From assembly GCA_964370645.1 (NCBI GenBank), contig CAYJJS010000048.1:1-7638 (forward strand): a stretch of DNA of 7,638 bases. The letters are read 5' to 3'. Shown one piece after another: positions 1-4,781 of this stretch. The stretch comes from CAMQRS01 sp964370645. GTDB lineage: Bacteria > Bacillota_I > Bacilli_A > Erysipelotrichales > Erysipelotrichaceae. The notes under the pieces were generated by a model that had not been told where the DNA came from, made no database searches, and saw nothing but the letters and a program-made list of their open reading frames with translations. Both the position numbers and the translations under genes were made by a program. Positions within the stretch are counted from its first letter, which is position 1; every line of letters starts with the position of its first letter.

Positions 1-2
1 CT

Positions 3-98
3 TGGTGGACGCAAGTATTGGCACCGATTGAGGGATTTCTTGGATTATTTCTTATGTCGTATTTCACGGTATCCATTGTACGTAAAACACTTCGCTAA
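3..98 (+). CDS. C-terminal fragment of an integral membrane protein, possibly ion-channel type
   Basis: An open frame enters from the left edge and ends at TAA 96-98, giving 31 residues. They begin WWTQVLAPIEGFLGLFLMSY and end VRKTLR. The stretch is one hydrophobic helix with aromatic residues, closed by a short basic tail, as in the last membrane segment of a polytopic protein with a cytoplasmic C-terminus. The EGFLGLFLMSYF...RKTLR pattern recalls the second helix of two-helix (Ion_trans_2 type) potassium channels, some of which carry pentapeptide repeats, but this is from memory of the pattern and only the tail is visible. Frame 2 stops within 30 bases. Frame 1 stays open until 102 but reads as an unlikely Arg/His/Tyr-rich peptide. 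A terminator follows 31 bases later. Confidence 0.55.
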   Translation, partial: WWTQVLAPIEGFLGLFLMSYFTVSIVRKTLR

Positions 99-129
99 TT
101 AGCTTGTATTAGCTATCTAATCATAACAA

Positions 130-163
130 AAAAGCACAAACTCAATTTGAAGTTTGTGCTTTT
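130..163. terminator. Bidirectional Rho-independent terminator
   Basis: A perfect 13-bp stem pairs 130-142 (AAAAGCACAAACT) with 151-163 (AGTTTGTGCTTTT) around an 8-base loop. The A-run at 128-133 becomes a T-tract when read on the minus strand, and the T-run at 160-163 serves the plus strand. The hairpin lies between the stop of the membrane-protein fragment and the stop of the ATPase at 169-171, so it can end both convergent transcripts. The A/T tracts make it stronger for the minus-strand operon. Confidence 0.85.
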
Positions 164-168
164 ATCAT

Positions 169-756
169 CTACAATCGAACCACATGATCTACACCAAGTA
201 AATCTAGTTCACTTTCATCGTGGGTAATAAATAATACGGTTTTATTTTGTATATGTTTCTTTACATATTGTATGGTAAGTAGCTTCGTATCGCTGTCTAA
301 GCCTTTAAATGGTTCATCTAGGAATAAGATATCACTTTGTGCAAACAACGCTCTAAGGATGCTTATTCTTTGTCGCATACCACCAGATAGTTCATTGACT
401 AACTTATGTTTTGCATCCAGTAAATCAATCTGTGCTAAAGCAGTATCAATACTATGTTTGCTGATTTGTTTCATACTATCTTTATGAATATGAGGTAGTA
501 GGATGTTAGTGTATATATCCAAAGTATCGCATAAGCGATCCTCTTGAAATACCGCACTCATACGCATATTCTCATGTCCCTTTATGCTTCCACTATCCAT
601 TTCTTCTAGTCCCATCAAAATACGAAACAGAGTAGTTTTACCTTTACCGGAACTAGCTAATATACCGGTAATTTGTTGTGTTTGTATTTGTAAGTTGAAA
701 TCTTGAAAGACAACTTGTGTATCAAAGGATTTACATACATTTACTAATTCAATCAT
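169..756 (-). CDS. ABC transporter ATP-binding protein, nitrate/sulfonate/thiamine-precursor importer type
   Basis: This is the cytoplasmic ATPase that powers the importer made with the next two genes upstream. Its 195 residues hold the complete motif set: P-loop ASSGKGKT (34-41), Q-loop VFQEDR (Q71), signature LSGGMRQR (123-130), Walker B ILFLDEP (D147, E148), D-loop KGLD and switch histidine in FITHD (H179). The FQEDRL and LSGGMRQR wording is typical of the SsuB/TauB/ThiZ group. At 195 aa it is nearly a bare ATPase domain, shorter than the roughly 250 aa usual for that group. The first P-loop residue is Ala where Gly is usual (GCT codon). The ATG lies in an ATGA overlap with the permease stop, and AAGGAG (minus strand, 765-770) sits 8 bases upstream of it. 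It is the last gene of the operon. The substrate cannot be told from this subunit. Confidence 0.93.
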   Translation of the reverse strand: MIELVNVCKSFDTQVVFQDFNLQIQTQQITGILASSGKGKTTLFRILMGLEEMDSGSIKGHENMRMSAVFQEDRLCDTLDIYTNILLPHIHKDSMKQISKHSIDTALAQIDLLDAKHKLVNELSGGMRQRISILRALFAQSDILFLDEPFKGLDSDTKLLTIQYVKKHIQNKTVLFITHDESELDLLGVDHVVRL

Positions 757-1520
757 AGTATTGGCTCCTTCACTTTCTTACTCAGTATAGTAATTACTTT
801 CATAAATAACTTTTCAAACAAAAAACTCATAATGACAATGACGAGCGTCCATGCAAATAAATCGGGTGTATTCAAGTAGATTTTTGCTTCGTATAAGTTT
901 TCTCCAATTGAGTGATCAGGCAATCCTATCACTTCCGCTGCAATCCCTGCTTTAAAACACATTCCTAGTGCAATACTACAGGCAGAAGTAAATGCTGGTA
1001 GCACTTGTGGTATATAAATGTAACGTATCTTAGCATAGGTAGAAACTTGAAATAGGGAAGACATCTCTTCCAATTGGGTGTTACGATTGTCTAAGGCATG
1101 TAACACATTTGTGTAAATGATTGGTAATACCATAATGAAACTAATGCTGATGGCAATGTGTCTAGAAGATATCCAAATTAATAACACGATAATAAAAGAA
1201 GCAACAGGTACTGATTTTGTAATGATCATGATTGGTTGAATGAGTTGTCTAAAGGTAGTGGAAGTAAAAGAAATACATGCAAATAGAATGGCACATACAA
1301 GTGCTAGTAGAAATCCTCCACTCAATCGAAGTAGCGTAAATGCAATGGATTGCCAAAAGTTCAGTTCTTGTATTAAGTCTACTAAACTGTTTACAACAGA
1401 TAGGGGAGAGGCAAGTAGTATTTGTTCATCTACAATAGCACTTAAAATAAACCAAAAGGCTATCCAAAAAAGGATAACCCAAATAGGTATTTTGTTTCGT
1501 TTACTAAAACGCGGCTTCAA
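753..1520 (-). CDS. ABC transporter permease, nitrate/sulfonate/thiamine-precursor importer type
   Basis: This is the membrane channel of the importer (SsuC/TauC/ThiX-like, BPD_transp_1 fold), 255 aa and of normal length. Hydrophobic segments lie at about 12-32, 64-86, 97-119, 121-143, 180-200 and 222-245, giving six helices. The cytoplasmic coupling loop that contacts the ATPase is at about 151-176 (EEMSSLFQVSTYAKI, then IPQVLP), followed by the family-typical AGIAAEVIGL and IGENLYEAKIYLNTPDLFAW stretches. The start is TTG, one base after the TAA of the binding-protein gene. GGAG (minus strand, 1527-1530) lies 6 bases before it, which supports TTG as the real start. The gene overlaps the ATPase by ATGA. 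Its placement between a binding protein and an ATPase makes the transporter complete. Confidence 0.92.
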   Translation of the reverse strand: MKPRFSKRNKIPIWVILFWIAFWFILSAIVDEQILLASPLSVVNSLVDLIQELNFWQSIAFTLLRLSGGFLLALVCAILFACISFTSTTFRQLIQPIMIITKSVPVASFIIVLLIWISSRHIAISISFIMVLPIIYTNVLHALDNRNTQLEEMSSLFQVSTYAKIRYIYIPQVLPAFTSACSIALGMCFKAGIAAEVIGLPDHSIGENLYEAKIYLNTPDLFAWTLVIVIMSFLFEKLFMKVITILSKKVKEPIL

Positions 1521-1521
1521 T

Positions 1522-2520
1522 TTATTCTCCTATGTAGTAGAATGCATCTTCTGGCATTTTCTCTCCAATAGAAGCTGGGTTTTGGTTGAATAATTCTTGT
1601 AAGTATCCAGATAGTGCGTCTTTCATTTCTTCACCATCTATAAATGTAATGTTACAAGCTGGTAGAGCTTTTAAAGCAACAGCTTCTGGCACAATATCAT
1701 AACTTCCAACAAGTGCAGCCGCACCTTCTACATCACTTTGTACATATTCTACCGATTGTTCATAGTGTTCTAAGAAATCAGCCACGACTTCAGGGTTTTC
1801 TTCTACAAAATCAGCATATCCAACCACAACTCCTGTAATTAATGTACCTTCAGAATCGGTAGCATCCCACTCTTCTGTTAAGTTTAAAACTACATTTAAT
1901 GCATCGTTTTGTGTTTTTGCAGTCGTTACAAATGGTTCTGGTAACATACCAATTGCATTTTCATTAGCTGCTAGTGCACTTACGACTTCTGCTTGTTCAC
2001 TTTTCCATTCAATTGTTACTTCATCACTCAATCCATTTGCTTCTAAGATATAGTTTAATGCTGCTTCTGGAGTAGATCCTTTACCTGCAGCATAAATAGT
2101 CTTTCCTTTTAAATCTTCAATATCACTAATCGTATTTCCATTTTCTACAATGTATAACACACCTAGTGTATTAATAGCTAACACTTCAATTTTACCATCT
2201 GTGTTGTTGTATAAAGTAGCTGCAAGATTTGCAGGTACAGTAGCGAATTGAATGTCTCCTTTTGTTAGTAGTGGTAATACTTCATCCGTTGTTTTCGCAA
2301 TAGTAAAGTTATAGTTGTTTGAAGTGATTTCACCTTCTTGTGCATCATTCATAAACTTTACTAGTCCCATAGATGTTGGTCCATTTAATGACATCACTTC
2401 TACATCTACTGGATCTGCTACGTTCTCTTCTTCTTTGTCTTCACTTGTAGTGTTACTACATGCTGCAAGCATGCTCACTGACAACAATAATGCGAAAAAT
2501 ACTTTTGTTAAATGTTTCAT
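1522..2520 (-). CDS. ABC transporter substrate-binding lipoprotein, NMT1/SsuA-like
   Basis: This is the solute-capture subunit of the importer, 332 aa. A basic start (MKHLTK), a hydrophobic core and the lipobox LAAC with the lipidated Cys at 21 anchor it to the outer face of the membrane. An acidic linker (SEDKEEENVAD) follows. The mature part starts VEVMSLNGPTSMGLVKF and has the type II binding-protein layout seen in COG0715/NMT1 proteins: GDIQFATVPANLA (about 88-100), DLKGKTIYAAGKGSTPEAAL (136-155) and AIGMLPEPFVTT (189-200). The C-terminal segment ALPACNITFIDGEEMKDALSGYL (286-307), then QNPASIGEKMPEDAFYY, contains the only Cys of the mature domain apart from the lipid one (C289). The start has a GGGAGA site 5 bases upstream, and 18 bases separate it from the regulator gene. 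Relatives are often annotated for nitrate, sulfonate or thiamine precursor, but nothing visible fixes the ligand. Confidence 0.9.
   Translation of the reverse strand: MKHLTKVFFALLLSVSMLAACSNTTSEDKEEENVADPVDVEVMSLNGPTSMGLVKFMNDAQEGEITSNNYNFTIAKTTDEVLPLLTKGDIQFATVPANLAATLYNNTDGKIEVLAINTLGVLYIVENGNTISDIEDLKGKTIYAAGKGSTPEAALNYILEANGLSDEVTIEWKSEQAEVVSALAANENAIGMLPEPFVTTAKTQNDALNVVLNLTEEWDATDSEGTLITGVVVGYADFVEENPEVVADFLEHYEQSVEYVQSDVEGAAALVGSYDIVPEAVALKALPACNITFIDGEEMKDALSGYLQELFNQNPASIGEKMPEDAFYYIGE
1527..1530 (-). promoter_or_regulatory. Ribosome binding site supporting the TTG start of the permease
   Basis: On the minus strand GGAG is followed by AATAAA and then TTG. The SD lies inside the last codons of the binding-protein gene, whose TAA ends one base before the TTG. 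The spacing of 6 is ideal. No ATG gives a better start nearby, since the next in-frame Met falls well inside the membrane domain. Confidence 0.7.
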
Positions 2521-2538
2521 TTCGTTCTCCCTTTTGTA

Positions 2539-3189
2539 TTAAACAAGTAATATTGCTTCTAATTCGTTTTTATCTAATAAGATAATACAATCCTCTTGTG
2601 TAGCTATGTATCGCTGTTTTTTTAAATATGATAATTCACGAAATAGAGTTGCACGACTAATGCCTAGATATGCGGCCATTTGTTCTCTACCACCTAAAGA
2701 TACAATATCATTTTTTTCTTTTTCCAACAATAGGCACACGACTTTCTTGCGTGATGATTGCATTGTTAAATGTTCAATGCGCCGAATTAAGAATTGTATC
2801 TTTTCATTGTAAAGATTAAAGAAACGAGTAATAAGTAATGGGTGAGTAGTGAATAAAGAAAGTAACGCATCCTCATAAATAATTGCAATCATACAATCTT
2901 CAGCACAAGTTAATGTTGTTTGTAATTCTGATTTCACAAATAAATTACTAATTCCAAAACAATCACTCTTACATAAACTAGACAGATGAATTGCATGACC
3001 ATCTGCGCTTTCACTATACACATCAACCATTCCATAAATGATGATACAAACACAACCATCTTGTTCTAACAAGGATTGGCCTTTTTCATACTGCTTATAA
3101 GAAACCTTATCAAGATTTAGTCTCACACCTTGAAAGATAGGAGAGTGTGCAAATGCATCACTCACTTGTGTTTGTAGTGTCTTTTTCAT
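2539..3189 (-). CDS. Crp/Fnr-family transcriptional regulator
   Basis: This 216-aa protein is of normal length for the family. It has an N-terminal cyclic-nucleotide-binding-like beta barrel (about 18-115), a dimerisation helix (about 118-142) and a C-terminal winged helix with GGREQMAAYLGISRATLFRELSYLKKQRYI (166-195), the recognition helix lying near SRATLFREL. The CRP pocket residues are not kept: where E. coli CRP has GELGLF...RS, this protein reads FGISNLF...QTTL, so cAMP binding is unlikely. FNR-type N-terminal iron-sulfur cysteines are also absent. The barrel instead has three close cysteine pairs, C46/C48, C73/C77 and C95/C99. The gene is first in the importer operon, with GAGG (minus strand, 3195-3198) before its ATG. 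Two matching inverted repeats in the divergent region (3206-3221, 3320-3335) are the obvious candidates for its binding sites. Confidence 0.92.
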   Translation of the reverse strand: MKKTLQTQVSDAFAHSPIFQGVRLNLDKVSYKQYEKGQSLLEQDGCVCIIIYGMVDVYSESADGHAIHLSSLCKSDCFGISNLFVKSELQTTLTCAEDCMIAIIYEDALLSLFTTHPLLITRFFNLYNEKIQFLIRRIEHLTMQSSRKKVVCLLLEKEKNDIVSLGGREQMAAYLGISRATLFRELSYLKKQRYIATQEDCIILLDKNELEAILLV

Positions 3190-3205
3190 AGCATCCTCAC
3201 AATAG

Positions 3206-3221
3206 GTTAGATTAAACTAAC
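3206..3221. promoter_or_regulatory. Candidate operator 1 for the Crp/Fnr regulator
   Basis: GTTAGATTAAACTAAC is a 16-bp inverted repeat with 5-bp arms GTTAG/CTAAC and a central TTAA, symmetric at 14 of 16 positions. It shares GTTA-N8-TAAC with the repeat at 3320-3335. It lies 17 to 32 bases before the crp ATG and downstream of the predicted crp promoter (centre near +17), a position that suits autorepression or roadblock. Size and two-fold symmetry fit Crp/Fnr-family sites. That this protein binds here is inference. Confidence 0.6.
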
Positions 3222-3236
3222 TGTATATCCAAGCTC

Positions 3237-3265
3237 ATTGTATCATCTAAAAAAATAAAATGCAA
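3237..3265 (-). promoter_or_regulatory. Predicted promoter of the crp-importer operon
   Basis: On the minus strand TTGCAT (3260-3265) is followed after exactly 17 bases by TACAAT (3237-3242). The -10 is preceded by TGA, which makes an extended TGn -10. The predicted transcription start is near 3230, giving a leader of about 40 bases before the ATG at 3189. The -10 matches consensus at 5 of 6 positions; the -35 is weak. Confidence 0.6.
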
Positions 3266-3266
3266 A

Positions 3267-3278
3267 TACTTATAAGTA
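3267..3278. promoter_or_regulatory. Perfect 12-bp palindrome upstream of the crp promoter
   Basis: TACTTATAAGTA is a perfect palindrome immediately beyond the -35 element of the minus-strand promoter. Its centre falls near -42 from the predicted start, the position used by class II Crp/Fnr activators. Its sequence differs from the GTTA-N8-TAAC repeats, so it may be a different site. A chance palindrome in AT-rich DNA is possible. Confidence 0.3.
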
Positions 3279-3293
3279 GAGTCTCATTTGCGA

Positions 3294-3322
3294 TTGTTAA
3301 GTATGTGGATATGTAGTAAGTT
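3294..3322 (+). promoter_or_regulatory. Weak candidate promoter of the GTPase operon
   Basis: TTGTTA (3294-3299) and TAAGTT (3317-3322) are 17 bases apart. The -10 is poor overall but keeps the three most conserved bases (T, A, final T). It coincides with the left arm of operator 2, so a bound regulator would cover it. An alternative pairing is TTGCGA (3288-3293) with TATGTA (3310-3315) at 16 bases. Neither is strong, which would fit a promoter needing help from an activator. Confidence 0.3.
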
Positions 3323-3338
3323 ATACATGACTAACTTA
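3317..3338. promoter_or_regulatory. Candidate operator 2 for the Crp/Fnr regulator
   Basis: Perfect 7-bp arms TAAGTTA (3317-3323) and TAACTTA (3332-3338) flank an 8-base spacer, 22 bp in all, the classic length of a CRP-type site. The core 3320-3335 is GTTA-N8-TAAC, identical in arms and spacing to operator 1. It ends 3 bases before the GGAGG of the GTPase gene, so it sits on or just after the transcription start. That suggests repression by blocking, unless the true promoter lies elsewhere. Confidence 0.65.
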
Positions 3339-3352
3339 AGTGGAGGTATTGT

Positions 3353-4054
3353 ATGAATAAGATTATTTTATTATCAGGATCATCAGCTGTAGGTAAAAGT
3401 GCTCTGCTCAAAGGGTTACTACCACTACTAGAAAAACAAGAAGAAAAAGTAAGTGTTTGTAAGATTGATTGCTTTGACAACAAAGAACCTCAACCGTTTA
3501 CACAACACATCCCATATCTCTTAGGAGTAAGTGGGGATGTATGTCCTGATCATTTCTTAGTAAGCAACTTACCAGAGTTATGGAATTGGGCAAAAGAAAA
3601 TAAAAGCACAACCTTACTTATTGAAACTGCAGGGCTTTGCCATCGTTGTTCTCCAGCAACCCAGAAAATCATTTCTGGATGCATCGTGGATTGCACCGCT
3701 AGTACAAGAGCACCACAAAGCTTAGGTCCAATGTTATTTCATGCGGATTTTGTAGTTGTTACCAAGATTGATATGGTCTCACAAGCAGAACGTGAAATTA
3801 TGGTTTATAAACTGAAAAAACTAAATCCACAAGCCAATATCTTCTTAGTTGATAACCTTGCAGGTTATGGTATAGAAAAATTGGCCATGTACCTACATGC
3901 ACAACAACCAGTAGAAGACTTTGAAGGAGATGCCTTACGCCATACAATGCCAATGGGAGTGTGTTCTTATTGTGTAGGGGAATGTCGTGTAGGAGAAGCC
4001 TTCCAACAAGGTGTCGTTGCGAAAATTGACTTCAAGGAGAAAAACTATGTATAA
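3353..4054 (+). CDS. HypB/UreG-like SIMIBI GTPase with cysteine-rich metal-binding motifs
   Basis: This 233-aa soluble P-loop GTPase resembles the HypB/UreG/CobW group, whose members load nickel or other metals into enzymes using GTP. Visible motifs are P-loop GSSAVGKS (9-16), GDVCPDHF (61-68), switch-like LLIETAGLCHRCSP (E91, C96, C99), base-specificity TKID (137-140) and a HypB-like LVDNLAGYGIEKL (165-177). The cysteine positions resemble the nucleotide-linked metal site of HypB. The C-terminus adds MGVCSYCVGECRVG, with C204, C207 and C211 as CxxCxxxC. Ten cysteines in all is high for a cytosolic GTPase. There is no membrane segment or signal. GGAGG (3342-3346) lies 6 bases before the ATG, directly after operator 2. 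The gene overlaps the following ATPase by 8 bases. No hydrogenase or urease gene is present, so calling it HypB or UreG would be unjustified. Its role as a metal or cofactor chaperone is inferred. Confidence 0.8.
   Translation: MNKIILLSGSSAVGKSALLKGLLPLLEKQEEKVSVCKIDCFDNKEPQPFTQHIPYLLGVSGDVCPDHFLVSNLPELWNWAKENKSTTLLIETAGLCHRCSPATQKIISGCIVDCTASTRAPQSLGPMLFHADFVVVTKIDMVSQAEREIMVYKLKKLNPQANIFLVDNLAGYGIEKLAMYLHAQQPVEDFEGDALRHTMPMGVCSYCVGECRVGEAFQQGVVAKIDFKEKNYV
4034..4040 (+). promoter_or_regulatory. Ribosome binding site fixing the start of the orphan ABC ATPase
   Basis: AAGGAGA inside the last codons of the GTPase gene lies 6 bases before ATG 4047. This favours ATG 4047 over the in-frame GTG at 4011, which would add the basic peptide MSLRKLTSRRKT. 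That extension is a shadow of the GTPase coding sequence and has no suitable SD. Confidence 0.8.
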
Positions 4055-4781
4055 GGTAAGTGTATATGCTGGATATAACAAATCCAATCAAAAAGAAGAC
4101 TATGAAATAATCACCATCCAAAGTGGGGATGTAATCGCAATTGTAGGAGATACAGGATCAGGGAAAAGTCGTTTCATTAAAGATATTGAACAAATGGTAC
4201 AAGGGGAGTCTATCACAAGAAGAAAGATTTCAATTATGAAGGATGGCACCATTTGTGAACCTATGCCATCGGATTTAATCGCACACTTAGGACAAAATAT
4301 GCGCTTCATGCTAGATTGTAATGTTGAGGAATTTATTCAACTACACGCACAGTGTAGAGAGGTGAGTGTGGATATACAACCCATTCTAGATTTAGCCAAT
4401 ACGATTACACCAGAACATATCCATGCACATATGTTATTGAACATGTTAAGTGGAGGACAGACAAGAGCACTTATGATTGCAGATATAGCATTAATTTGTG
4501 ATAGTCCCATTGTTTTAATCGATGAAATAGAAAATGCTGGAATCGACAAGATAAAGGCCTTAAACGCTTTAATTGACAATCAAAAGATGGTTTTGATTGT
4601 TACACACGATCCACATACTGCACTTATGAGTGAGCAACGTATCATTATGAAAAATGGTGGTGTTCACAAGCTAGTACAAAAAACACAAGCAGAAAGTATT
4701 TTGTGTAAGCAAATGGATAGTGAATACACTATGCTACTACAAAGACAAATAGCATTACGAAAAGGAGAAACACTACGATGA
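4047..4781 (+). CDS. ABC-type ATPase without a membrane partner
   Basis: A 244-aa ABC ATPase domain. Motifs are P-loop GDTGSGKS (34-41), Q-loop LGQNMRFML (Q83), signature LSGGQTR (134-140), Walker B IVLIDE (D159, E160), D-loop GID (165-167) and switch IVTHD (H187). All catalytic residues are present, so it should hydrolyse ATP as a dimer. After Walker B it reads DEIENAGID instead of the DEPTxxLD usual in importers, and the stretch from 52 to 75 diverges from the usual beta-sheet region. The ATPase is translationally coupled to both neighbours: ATG 4047 overlaps the GTPase stop by 8 bases and its TGA overlaps the next ATG as ATGA. Neither neighbour has membrane helices, so it probably does not drive a transporter. 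A mechanical or regulatory role on a protein or cofactor complex is more likely. Sharing the permease encoded across the divergent region is possible, but that permease already has its own ATPase. Confidence 0.85.
   Translation: MYKVSVYAGYNKSNQKEDYEIITIQSGDVIAIVGDTGSGKSRFIKDIEQMVQGESITRRKISIMKDGTICEPMPSDLIAHLGQNMRFMLDCNVEEFIQLHAQCREVSVDIQPILDLANTITPEHIHAHMLLNMLSGGQTRALMIADIALICDSPIVLIDEIENAGIDKIKALNALIDNQKMVLIVTHDPHTALMSEQRIIMKNGGVHKLVQKTQAESILCKQMDSEYTMLLQRQIALRKGETLR

Noticed and set aside
272..487. Plus-strand open frame inside the importer ATPase gene
   Set aside because: It is antisense to a well-supported ABC ATPase and has no recognisable protein features; a shadow frame.
1240..1593. 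Plus-strand open frame across the permease/binding-protein junction
   Set aside because: It is antisense to two supported genes, with no SD and no family features.
169..2520. Naming the importer ssuABC, tauABC or thiXYZ
   Set aside because: The subunits fit the broad family, but no residue, riboswitch or neighbour gene identifies sulfonate, taurine or a thiamine precursor as substrate.
2315..2812. Plus-strand open frames (2315-2542 and 2606-2812) within the binding-protein and regulator genes
   Set aside because: Both are antisense to clear genes; their Ser/Phe-rich or Arg/Cys-rich composition is typical of shadow frames.
3190..3352. TPP or other riboswitch in front of the importer or GTPase operon
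   Set aside because: The predicted leaders are only about 40 bases or less, and I see no TPP, cobalamin or NiCo aptamer core. The structure present is DNA-type inverted repeats.
4011..4046. Upstream in-frame GTG start for the orphan ABC ATPase
   Set aside because: It overlaps the GTPase gene by 44 bases, has no suitable SD, and adds an unrelated basic peptide. ATG 4047 has AAGGAGA 6 bases upstream.
3353..4054. Naming the GTPase hypB or ureG
   Set aside because: No hydrogenase, urease or other hyp/ure gene is in the window, and the C-terminal cysteine tail differs from both families, so only a family-level call is safe.
4100..4579. Minus-strand open frames within the orphan ABC ATPase
   Set aside because: They are reverse-complement shadows of a gene with complete ABC motifs.
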